A stretch of DNA of 8,199 bases from contig JAQWRC010000349.1 of assembly GCA_029243925.1 (NCBI GenBank), positions 1 to 8,199 on the forward strand, given 5' to 3'. The notes beneath the pieces are model-generated. The model was not told the origin of the DNA and did not search any database. It saw nothing but the letters and a program-made list of their open reading frames with translations. The translations under genes were made by a program, and so were the position numbers. Source of the stretch: Phycisphaerales bacterium (lineage in GTDB: Bacteria > Planctomycetota > Phycisphaerae > Phycisphaerales > SM1A02). Shown here in pieces: positions 1 through 7,884 of this stretch. Numbering within the stretch: position 1 is the first letter of the stretch; the number at the start of each line of letters is the position of its first letter.

Positions 1-1353
<1,353 letters not shown>

Positions 1354-1440
1354 GAAGGATTCGGTGGTTGTTGCTGTCTGGCTCACAGGAGAACTCCAGT
1401 CTCAAGGGATTGGGCGGGTGGAAGAAACAGTGCCCGGGGT

Positions 1441-1469
1441 GTTATATCCGTTCATCCGGATATATAGAT
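1441..1469 (-). promoter_or_regulatory. Candidate ahcY promoter overlapped by the inverted repeat
   Basis: On the minus strand TATAAC (1446 to 1441) is a fair -10 hexamer. At a 17-bp spacer the -35 position (1469 to 1464) reads ATCTAT, a poor match to TTGACA. If used, transcription would begin near 1434, giving a leader of about 80 nt for ahcY. The spacer and part of the -10 coincide with the 1443-1464 inverted repeat, which would suit repression by promoter occlusion. This is a guess from short hexamers. Confidence 0.25.
1443..1464. promoter_or_regulatory. Perfect 8-bp inverted repeat, candidate repressor operator upstream of ahcY
   Basis: The sequence is TATATCCG, six bases, then CGGATATA, a 22-bp palindrome-like site 90 bp upstream of the ahcY start and 158 bp upstream of atpC. 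Size, symmetry and AT-rich ends resemble operators of winged-helix dimers. ArsR-family regulators such as SahR are known to control ahcY and methionine-cycle genes in some Proteobacteria, but this exact site is not matched here to any known motif. A partial third copy of one half (1474-1485) lies about 30 bp away. A regulator gene is not present in the window. The symmetry is seen; the operator role is inferred. Confidence 0.5.
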
Positions 1470-1539
1470 ATTACTATCGGTTCATGGCAGAATCAAGCGT
1501 GAATGCGGTTCTTATTTCGTCGCGGCGTGCGTTGGACAG

Positions 1540-1545
1540 TACAAT
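1540..1545 (+). promoter_or_regulatory. Candidate -10 box for the atpC transcript
   Basis: TACAAT on the plus strand is a close match to the sigma-70 -10 consensus TATAAT. A -35 is weak: TTCGTC at 1516-1521 with an 18-bp spacer. If used, the start of transcription would fall about 70 bp before the atpC GTG, just ahead of the hairpin at 1560-1577. No alternative upstream gene on this strand could supply transcription within the window, so some promoter must lie in the divergent region, but this particular choice is tentative. Confidence 0.22.
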
Positions 1546-1559
1546 CCCGCATCCTGTTG

Positions 1560-1587
1560 TCAGGCATTTCTGCCTGATCTGTTTTAA
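1560..1587 (+). terminator. Terminator-like hairpin in the atpC leader (possible attenuator)
   Basis: A perfect 7-bp stem TCAGGCA / TGCCTGA (1560-1566 and 1571-1577) closes a TTTC tetraloop and is followed by a T-rich stretch, TCTGTTTT, then AA. This has the shape of a short intrinsic terminator on the plus strand, but no plus-strand gene ends upstream. It sits 36-63 bp before atpC. It could be an attenuator, an operator, or chance; the T tract is interrupted and the stem is short. Confidence 0.3.
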
Positions 1588-1622
1588 GGTCACCACGATT
1601 TATTAGAGATTGAGGGTTTGCT

Positions 1623-2045
1623 GTGAGCAACACATTTCAATGCTCGATTATCACACCCGAAGGCTCTGCCTTCGAGGGCGAAGCAACGTACACACGATTT
1701 CCCGCATGGGATGGTCAATATGGAATGATGGCGGGGCTGGCACCGATGCTGTCACGCCTGTCTCCAGGTGGCTTGCGCATTGACCGTGCAGATGGTCAAA
1801 GTGAGTGGTACCTCATTGAAGGTGGATTTGCTCATGTCACTGATGAGCGACTGACCGTGCTGGCAGAATCGGCAACGTTGGCGACCGAGTTGGACGTTGA
1901 AGAATCCGAAGCGATCTATTCAAAGTTCATGAATATGGATCCGGACGAGTCGCTTGATCGCGAGACGCTGTCTCGTCAGCAGCAGATTGCACGTGAACGC
2001 GTGCACATGGCTCGAAGAGCATCCGGCTTCACGACCGGCGTCTGA
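1623..2045 (+). CDS. atpC: F1Fo ATP synthase epsilon subunit
   Basis: Central-stalk subunit of the F1 sector, which couples rotor and catalytic head and can inhibit ATP hydrolysis through its C-terminal helices; it acts at the cytoplasmic face of the membrane. The 140-residue length fits the family. The N-terminal beta-sandwich (about 1-85) shows the family pattern IITPEG at 9-14, FPAWDGQYG at 26-34, LIEGGF at 64-69 and LTVLAE at 77-82. Residues about 90-133 form two charged helices. The usual H-A-P near residue 40 reads LAP. The start is GTG at 1623, preceded by GAGGG (1612-1616) at a 6-base spacing. No atpD or other ATP synthase gene is next to it; scpB follows after 60 bp. Either the epsilon gene is detached from its operon in this lineage, or it is a second copy. 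Confidence 0.88.
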   Translation: MSNTFQCSIITPEGSAFEGEATYTRFPAWDGQYGMMAGLAPMLSRLSPGGLRIDRADGQSEWYLIEGGFAHVTDERLTVLAESATLATELDVEESEAIYSKFMNMDPDESLDRETLSRQQQIARERVHMARRASGFTTGV

Positions 2046-2105
2046 TCCAGTCGATACCATTCTTGGTTGAGTGACGCGTACTGGCAGGAAAATGGAGAGA
2101 GTGTC

Positions 2106-2765
2106 ATGACTGACTCGGGTTCCACGCCACTTGACTGCACATTGGATGCTTCGGCTCGACTTGAAGCAGTCTTGATGACGACGGATCGCCCCATCAGTGA
2201 CCGCCGGCTCGCAGAAGCTGCAGGCTTGAGTGCTGGTGACCCCGTTGGTGAACTGGTCGCCAGTCTGAATGAAATCTACGAATCTTCAGGACGAGTTTTC
2301 CGGGTCGTTCGTGTCGCCAGTGGGTGGCAGGTGATGACGCTTCCTGAAGCAGCCCCAGTACTTCTGCGTCTGCTGGATCAGCGCAAACAGGCCACGCTGT
2401 CGCCGGCCGCAATGGAGACATTGTCGATCATCGCCTACAGACAGCCTGTGCTTCGCGCAGAGATCGAAGCGATTCGCGGAGTAGCGTGTGGAGAAGTATT
2501 GCGTGGGCTCTTGGATCGACGTCTGGTGCGCATCGCCGGGCGGGCCGAGGAAGTTGGTCGACCCATTCTCTATGGCACCACTCGTGATTTTCTGCAGGTG
2601 TTTGGACTTGCAGGCATTGATGATCTCCCCGAGGTCGAGGGACTGCAGCGTGGCGGCTCCCGCTCGAAGCGGAAGGCAGCACCGGTCGCAGATTCTGCGG
2701 AGGACGCCGTGTCGTCCGAGGATTCGGATGCCGATCCCCGCGAGAATGAAGTCGCGACCACGTAG
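2106..2765 (+). CDS. scpB: Segregation and condensation protein B (SMC-ScpAB complex)
   Basis: ScpB dimerises and binds the kleisin ScpA in the bacterial SMC condensin complex, which compacts and segregates chromosomes. The 219-residue product has the expected two winged-helix domains: residues about 15-85 (TTDRPISDRRLAEAAG onward) and about 95-175. The second carries the strongly diagnostic string IIAYRQPVLRAEIEAIRG at 108-125, followed by RPILYGTTRDFLQVFGL at 152-168 and DDLPEV. The tail after about 180 is basic then acidic and likely disordered. ATG at 2106 is chosen because GGAGAG (2094-2099) sits 6 bases upstream; an in-frame TTG at 2067 has no comparable site. scpA, usually adjacent, is absent here. 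The next gene starts 20 bp downstream, so co-transcription is likely. Confidence 0.94.
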   Translation: MTDSGSTPLDCTLDASARLEAVLMTTDRPISDRRLAEAAGLSAGDPVGELVASLNEIYESSGRVFRVVRVASGWQVMTLPEAAPVLLRLLDQRKQATLSPAAMETLSIIAYRQPVLRAEIEAIRGVACGEVLRGLLDRRLVRIAGRAEEVGRPILYGTTRDFLQVFGLAGIDDLPEVEGLQRGGSRSKRKAAPVADSAEDAVSSEDSDADPRENEVATT

Positions 2766-2785
2766 GTCGAATCCGGAGAGCGGCC

Positions 2786-3952
2786 ATGGGCAGATCACTG
2801 CTTCCTGTCAACGCGCCGATCACCTTCGTGCTGCTGCTCTTTCTGCTTGCACCGGCAGCCGTGCTTCAGGGGAACAACATTTTATTCTGGATGTTGGCTG
2901 TTCTGCTCGCCACATTGCTGCTGTCACTCATTGGCAGCCGTTGGATGCTTCGTGGCCTGACGGTCAAGCGGCATGTGCCGGTGCATGGGCTTGTCGGATC
3001 ACCGTTGGTCGTACGCTACGAAGTTCACCGATTGCGACGGCGACTGCCGGCATTCGGCTTGTTCATTGAAGAGCAGCCAGTCGTCGGTGGGCATGGGTGC
3101 TTTGCTACTGAACGCTCACGCGCCTGGATTCTGCATGTCGGGCCAGGGGAAACCGTCCATGGAGAAGGTGTTTTCGTGCCGACGCGTCGTGGACGAGTCC
3201 AGTTCGATGCATTTGCCATACGGACGTCCTTCCCTTTTGGACTGATCCGCCGGGTTCGTCATATCGCTCAGCCACAGCACATCCTGATCTATCCGCGCGT
3301 ATATCACCTTCAGGAGCGGGTCCTTGCAGCCTTGACTCCGCAAGGTCCAGATGGTCTTCGGACCGTCGGGCAGCGTGGAGGCGGAGACGATTATTTCGGC
3401 ATCCGTCAGATTCGCACCGGCGACAGCATTCGAGATATCGCATGGAAGTTGTCTGCACATCGCGGTGATCTGCTGGCCATTGATCGAGCCCGCCCATCAC
3501 CACCACGAATACGAATCGTGCTCGACTTGAGTACGCCCACCTGCGAGTTGCAAGTCGGTGAGGATGAGTCGGTGCCTGCTCGCGAGCTTGAAGAGCGAGC
3601 CATTGCCCTGGCTGCGTCCATCCTCAAGGTGGTGACGGATCGGCAGTTGGAGGTCGATGTTTCAATTCCCGGCTTCGATGTCCCCGCGTTGGGATTTCGC
3701 GGGCATGCCTTTCACGTGCATCGACTCATGACCATGCTTGCCGGTTTGGAACTGGATGGTCCTCGCCGGCCGTGTTCAGCGGCGGCCGTACCGGCCATGG
3801 AGCGAGCAGGGTTGGTGGTCATTCGTCCTGATCGGGTTCGCACCATTGCGCACCGATCCGATGCGTGGTATCTGACGGGGAGGCAGTTGCATGAACTGAT
3901 CGAGGATTCCCCCCAACACGAGCCGGCGATCAGTGGGGAGGCGGTGGCATGA
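2786..3952 (+). CDS. DUF58-domain membrane protein, partner of the downstream transglutaminase
   Basis: The 388-residue protein begins with two hydrophobic segments (about 10-27 and 31-50), leaving most of the protein on one side of the membrane. It carries the DUF58 signature at 199-228: a GGDDYFGIRQIRTGD stretch, then RDIAWKLSAHRGDLL, followed by the strand RIRIVLDLS at 241-249, as in the von Willebrand A-like fold of this family. DUF58 proteins are commonly encoded with a MoxR AAA+ ATPase and a TgpA-type transglutaminase; their molecular activity is poorly known. ATG 2786 has GGAGAG (2775-2780) 5 bases upstream. Its stop overlaps the next start in ATGA (3949-3952), implying translational coupling. 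No MoxR gene lies in the window. Family assignment is strong; the role is inferred from context. Confidence 0.9.
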   Translation: MGRSLLPVNAPITFVLLLFLLAPAAVLQGNNILFWMLAVLLATLLLSLIGSRWMLRGLTVKRHVPVHGLVGSPLVVRYEVHRLRRRLPAFGLFIEEQPVVGGHGCFATERSRAWILHVGPGETVHGEGVFVPTRRGRVQFDAFAIRTSFPFGLIRRVRHIAQPQHILIYPRVYHLQERVLAALTPQGPDGLRTVGQRGGGDDYFGIRQIRTGDSIRDIAWKLSAHRGDLLAIDRARPSPPRIRIVLDLSTPTCELQVGEDESVPARELEERAIALAASILKVVTDRQLEVDVSIPGFDVPALGFRGHAFHVHRLMTMLAGLELDGPRRPCSAAAVPAMERAGLVVIRPDRVRTIAHRSDAWYLTGRQLHELIEDSPQHEPAISGEAVA

Positions 3953-6180
3953 ATCTCGAGCGACTCGAAACGAGATTGTCATTCGCATTGGTGTTTACGG
4001 CCATCGTTGCACATTGCATCGCGCAACATGCACTGGGCCTCGTGCTTGTTGCCGGCGCGCTGGCCATTGGAAGCAGGTACGTCTGTGAAGGCCCGCGTGG
4101 ACTCACCTTGCCACGTCAGATTTCGCTCTTGTTCACGGGCATTGCACTGGTCATCGCCATGGTCGGCCTGTTGGCCGATCCGTCTCGTGCGATGATGTGG
4201 ATCGGCACGTTCGTCGTCTGGTTGACGGTCATCAAGCTGTATGAGCGGCGTTCCGTGGAGAATGAAGCCGAACGACTCATTCTCAGCCTCTTGCTGATGG
4301 TGCTCGCCGCACTGATATCGATTGATCTGCTTTTCGGCATTCTGCTGGTGGCGTGGACGGCCTTGGGTATTGCCGTCCTGCTGCTGTTCCAGTTGTACCA
4401 CGGGCAAGAGCTGGTTCGAATGGAGCAGCGTGCGGTGGCGGTTGAAGAAGTGCTTCCCGCTTCCGTCTCGAAACCAGTGTGTGGGTTGGGAGTTCGCCGC
4501 GCATTTCGGCGCATGGCCATGCTGGTCTTCGCCATCATGCTCATTTTCAGTGGGGTGTTCTTCATTGGATTTCCACGATCATGGACCGGTGGGTTGGCAC
4601 GTGCAGCGACAGGACGATCAGGCCCAGCGGCTTCCGGGTTTACGTCGCGGGTCGATCTGACGGGCATCACCCGGATCAATGAATCGCTTGCAGAAGTGCT
4701 TTCGGTCACACTCGTGGATGCTGGGGGAACAGCCGTACAACTTGATCAGCCGCTGCGACTGCGTGGCGCGACGCTTGATCGCTACCGGGGCAATGGGGTG
4801 TGGGAGCCATCGGGTCAGGCAAAGGCCGATTGGCGAAATGAAACGATTGCTGACACCTGGCACAGGTTGCAGACCGCTCGCCCATTCGAGTTGGAGTCGG
4901 AGCGGGTATTGACGCAGCGATTTGATCTGGCCTCGCCATTGGACAGTCTCTTCTCAATGTCGGTCCCGCTTGAGATCCGAACTCCGGTGTCCTCGGAGCT
5001 TGAGTACAACAGCTACACGCAGGTGCTCGCGATCGTAGGAGAAGTGGCGCCGCTGCAATATGAGATCCGCGCCCTGCCCGGGCCGCCTGCCGGTTTGCCG
5101 TCCGCATTGACCTGGGAGCGATATCGCAGTGATGCAGTACGAGTCGAGGCCATGCGCCTCTTGTCCGAGGCGGGATTGGCTGATCGGCGGCCACGAACAC
5201 CAGCGGAGGCGATGAAGTGGAACACCGATGCGGCCACGGTATTTTCCACCCATCTTTCGCGCAGTGGGTTCAGTTACACGCTGGACATGTCCAGACTGGA
5301 TCGCAGCGCCGATGATGAGCGGGATCCGGTCGAACGGTTCCTGTTTGACGATCGCATCGGCCATTGCGAGTTTTTCGCGGCCGGACTGGTCGCCTTGTGC
5401 CAGAGTGTGGACATCAATGCCCGCATGGTGACGGGATTCGTCAGTGATCGATTTGATGAGTTCACTCGCCGCTATATCGTGCTCGAAGCAGATGCGCATG
5501 CCTGGGCGGAGATTGAATCATCCCCAGGCGAGTGGCATACGTATGACCCGACGCCCGCGGCTTTCACGTCTGCAGGCCGGCAGGATGCAGCCGGATTCGC
5601 TCAGCGGCTCCAGTGGTTCTACCGGTGGGTCGAGGGGGGGTGGCGTACATCCGTGCTCGGGTTCGATGAAGGATCGCAGGATCAGGCGGTGCAGCGTTGG
5701 CTCCCCTGGTGGTCATCACTCGTCTCAGCCTCGCTGCGATGGATGCGTGACACGCTCGTGACGATCAACCTCGCATTCGGTTTCGGCCGCGTCGGATACG
5801 TGTGGATGGGAGTGGTGGTGATGCTGTCCACGATGGCGTTCGTGATCTGGAGGCGGGCGAGAGCACGTCGTCGTCGCGTGCTGGTGCGCGTGGCTTGTCC
5901 GCAGGCGACCGGTCGGGTCGCCCGCCGCTTGGAGCGCGACCTTGGGTTCTACGCGGACATGCTCGATCGATTGGCGGCAGAGGGGCATCCGAAGCCGGAT
6001 TGGCAGCCGCCATGTGCATTTGCCGATGCCATTGCCGCACGCATGCCGGAAACGGCGGAATGCGTACGGGCGTTGGCCAGACGTTTCTATGCGATTCGAT
6101 TCGGCGAGCACGTTGAATCGCATGGCGCGGCCTCTGATCAGCTGCAGTCTCTGGCCTCCGCACTGGAACACGAACGATGA
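3949..6180 (+). CDS. TgpA-like membrane protein: DUF3488 N-terminus, transglutaminase-like core, DUF4129-like tail
   Basis: The 743-residue product has about six or seven hydrophobic segments between residues 11 and 207 (DUF3488-type region), a large domain from about 210 to 612, one further membrane span near 614-635, and a basic-flanked tail. The transglutaminase-like triad is intact: Cys473 in GHCEFFA, His517 in DAHAWAE and Asp533 in YDPTP. By topology the catalytic domain should be extracytoplasmic. The tail (about 640-743), with LGFYADMLDRLA and FYAIRFG, resembles DUF4129. This is the architecture of Pseudomonas aeruginosa TgpA. Substrate is unknown; such enzymes may cleave or crosslink peptides or proteins in the envelope. 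A strong GGAGG at 3937-3941, inside the DUF58 gene, precedes the start by 7 bases. Both ends use ATGA overlaps. A run of seven G at 5634-5640 lies in the frame. Confidence 0.92.
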   Translation: MNLERLETRLSFALVFTAIVAHCIAQHALGLVLVAGALAIGSRYVCEGPRGLTLPRQISLLFTGIALVIAMVGLLADPSRAMMWIGTFVVWLTVIKLYERRSVENEAERLILSLLLMVLAALISIDLLFGILLVAWTALGIAVLLLFQLYHGQELVRMEQRAVAVEEVLPASVSKPVCGLGVRRAFRRMAMLVFAIMLIFSGVFFIGFPRSWTGGLARAATGRSGPAASGFTSRVDLTGITRINESLAEVLSVTLVDAGGTAVQLDQPLRLRGATLDRYRGNGVWEPSGQAKADWRNETIADTWHRLQTARPFELESERVLTQRFDLASPLDSLFSMSVPLEIRTPVSSELEYNSYTQVLAIVGEVAPLQYEIRALPGPPAGLPSALTWERYRSDAVRVEAMRLLSEAGLADRRPRTPAEAMKWNTDAATVFSTHLSRSGFSYTLDMSRLDRSADDERDPVERFLFDDRIGHCEFFAAGLVALCQSVDINARMVTGFVSDRFDEFTRRYIVLEADAHAWAEIESSPGEWHTYDPTPAAFTSAGRQDAAGFAQRLQWFYRWVEGGWRTSVLGFDEGSQDQAVQRWLPWWSSLVSASLRWMRDTLVTINLAFGFGRVGYVWMGVVVMLSTMAFVIWRRARARRRRVLVRVACPQATGRVARRLERDLGFYADMLDRLAAEGHPKPDWQPPCAFADAIAARMPETAECVRALARRFYAIRFGEHVESHGAASDQLQSLASALEHER

Positions 6181-6884
6181 ACATTGCAGATTGGCTTGAT
6201 GGAGGTGATCCTCATGACGCGGCTCGTTCAAGTGCGCAGTCGGCGTGGCTCCAGGCATGGGCGGAGAGTGCTCCACGACGGGTACTTGATCTCGGCTGTG
6301 GAACAGGTCGCGCATTGATTCCACTGGCGAAAGCCGGTCATGACGTGGTCGGATTCGATCGGAACGCGGCTGCGCTCGAAATCTGTCGAGCTGATCTTGG
6401 AGGGGCAACGGCCCGCCTGTGTGATGTCGATTTCACGTCGCCTTGGCCTGACTGCGGGGGGCCGTTCGATGCGGTGATCTGCCTTGGCAACACCCTCATG
6501 CTCGTGCCTGATCTGGATGCGGCCGCTGCCTTGCTGCGGCAATGTGCTCACGCGTTGGTGGATGGCGGAATGCTCGTCATTGACGACATTCCAAGTGAGT
6601 TTCTTCCAGAAGTTGCTGCGGGCAACTGGGTCGATGGTGTCAGTGACGATGGGAAGTTGCAGATGATCTGGGAAGCAGATGACGACGTCTTCACCATTCG
6701 CAGCGGATCTTCAGTGGATGAATCGAACTGGTCCCTCACCAGTGATGATGTCCGCCTTCGACTCTGGACGGATGAACGCCTCTCGGAGGTCGCCTCCGCC
6801 GCCGGGTTATCGGGACCATTTCGGCCTGAGACGGGGCCTGGAGTGGGAACAGTGCTGATCATGCGTTCTGTGCAGGTGTCCTGA
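6177..6884 (+). CDS. Class I SAM-dependent methyltransferase, substrate unknown
   Basis: A soluble 235-residue protein with a Rossmann-like methyltransferase core. SAM motif I is RVLDLGCGTGRALIPLA at 35-51, followed by the acidic residue ending strand 2 in VVGFDRN (Asp61), then RLCDVDF at 80-86, FDAVICLGNTL at 97-107, and GGMLVIDDI at 130-138. The C-terminal 90 residues form mixed beta structure with many Asp and Glu and no motif I recognise. The ICLGN-T-L segment is reminiscent of small-molecule N-methyltransferases such as glycine/sarcosine methyltransferase, but this does not fix a substrate. ATG 6177 overlaps the stop of the transglutaminase gene (ATGA) and has only a weak upstream purine stretch, so it probably depends on translational coupling. 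That coupling suggests a shared role with the DUF58/TgpA pair, which is inference only. Confidence 0.85.
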   Translation: MNIADWLDGGDPHDAARSSAQSAWLQAWAESAPRRVLDLGCGTGRALIPLAKAGHDVVGFDRNAAALEICRADLGGATARLCDVDFTSPWPDCGGPFDAVICLGNTLMLVPDLDAAAALLRQCAHALVDGGMLVIDDIPSEFLPEVAAGNWVDGVSDDGKLQMIWEADDDVFTIRSGSSVDESNWSLTSDDVRLRLWTDERLSEVASAAGLSGPFRPETGPGVGTVLIMRSVQVS

Positions 6885-6939
6885 CTCCATTCTCAGGTGG
6901 GCACGCCTTCAGGTCATGTGCGCCTGCGACGATAGTTCT

Positions 6940-6974
6940 CCTGTCCACGGAGTCGTGTGGAACAGGGGGACAGG
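6940..6974 (+). promoter_or_regulatory. Hairpin overlapping the ribosome binding site of the PilZ-like gene
   Basis: CCTGTCC (6940-6946) pairs perfectly with GGACAGG (6968-6974), a 7-bp GC-rich stem with a 21-base loop that may contain a small inner stem. The 3' arm covers part of the AGGGGGA purine tract (6964-6970) that would serve the TTG start at 6976. If TTG is the real start, folding could limit translation. If ATG 6916 is used, the hairpin is merely inside the coding region. Confidence 0.3.
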
Positions 6975-6975
6975 T

Positions 6976-7884
6976 TTGCCTGCACAACGATCAAGAACAT
7001 CGGGATGGCGCCGCTGCCTAGAGCAGATCCATCAACGCAACGGAGCCATAGAAATCGCCATCGACGCTGATCCGGAACGTGCCAACGGAGACGGGCACCG
7101 TGATGGCAGTGGTGGCGACCTCGTCTTTCGCGCCAGGCTGGTGGATGTGTCGGAGGATGAGTTGTGCATTGAGCCGCCCACGGCGCTGGGTGAAGCCATC
7201 AACCTCGAAGCGGGCCTGCGGCTCGTGGGCATCATCGCCATCGGTCAGAATCGTTGGACGTTCCGCACGTCCTGTCTCGGTGAAGCCTCCATTGCAAACG
7301 GTGCATGGCGGGGGCCGGCATTGCGTCTGGGCATGCCTGATGAAGTCCGCCGCTGTCAGCGGCGCCGCGACTACCGACTCGATGCAACTGGACTTGCATT
7401 GCCGGATGTGACGGTCTGGCCACTGCTTGACCCCCGTTCGGTCGTGCTTTCAGAACGCGTGAATGAAGCGACCTTCCTTCGGGAGCGTGATGCGCTTTCG
7501 CACGATCATGATTCAGTCACGTTGTCGTCATTGCTTCAGGACGAGCCGCCTCTTCCTGAAGTGGGGCCGTCGCTTCCTGGAACACTGGTGAACCTTGGTG
7601 GCGGGGGAATTGGCTTGATCATCGATTCCAAGCACTCGGGTGCGTTGCATCGGTCGCCGATCTTCTGGACCCAGTTCAATCTGGCTCCACATGTGCAGAC
7701 GCCGGTGTGCGCAACCATGAGGCTCGTGCACACGCATGTTCGAAGTGACAAGCGTGTCTACGGTGGGTTCACATTTGATTTCACGCACAATCCATCACAC
7801 AAACGATTTGTGGTTCAGCAGATCATCCGCGCGATTGCAGGTCAGCAAAAGCGGCAGCTTGCGCACCATCGAAGTGCAGCCTGA
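6976..7884 (+). CDS. PilZ-like (putative c-di-GMP-binding) protein with an unusual insertion
   Basis: The protein has 302 residues from TTG 6976, or 322 from ATG 6916. Using the TTG numbering, an N-terminal beta-rich region (about 20-120, with FRARLVDVSEDELCIEPP) resembles the YcgR-type domain that precedes PilZ. QRRRDYRLD near 128-136 supplies the RxxxR motif (Arg130, Arg134). The second PilZ motif, normally D/NxSxxG, appears as NLGGGGIGL (Asn206, with Gly replacing Ser). The C-terminus, GGFTFDF then RFVVQQIIRAIAGQQKR, fits the PilZ end. About 70 residues, many charged, separate the two motifs, far more than usual. TTG is preferred because AGGGGG (6964-6969) lies 6 bases upstream, while ATG 6916 has no well-placed site and the extra 20 residues look unconserved. 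PilZ proteins typically bind c-di-GMP to control motility or polysaccharide; binding here is not assured. Confidence 0.62.
   Translation: MPAQRSRTSGWRRCLEQIHQRNGAIEIAIDADPERANGDGHRDGSGGDLVFRARLVDVSEDELCIEPPTALGEAINLEAGLRLVGIIAIGQNRWTFRTSCLGEASIANGAWRGPALRLGMPDEVRRCQRRRDYRLDATGLALPDVTVWPLLDPRSVVLSERVNEATFLRERDALSHDHDSVTLSSLLQDEPPLPEVGPSLPGTLVNLGGGGIGLIIDSKHSGALHRSPIFWTQFNLAPHVQTPVCATMRLVHTHVRSDKRVYGGFTFDFTHNPSHKRFVVQQIIRAIAGQQKRQLAHHRSAA

Noticed and set aside
1354..1440. SAM or SAH riboswitch in the ahcY leader
   Set aside because: I looked for the conserved cores of SAM-I and of the SAH riboswitch on the minus strand and saw neither. A covariance-model search would be decisive.
2067..2105. 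Upstream TTG start for scpB adding 13 residues
   Set aside because: ATG 2106 has a well-spaced GGAGAG and the extra residues do not look like ScpB.
5725..6408. 227-codon minus-strand open frame spanning the transglutaminase tail and methyltransferase start
   Set aside because: It is antisense to two well-supported genes and its translation is rich in His, Arg and Pro, typical of shadow frames in GC-rich DNA.
6885..6975. c-di-GMP riboswitch ahead of the PilZ-like gene
   Set aside because: The region is only 91 bp and lacks the GEMM-I core elements; only a simple hairpin is present.
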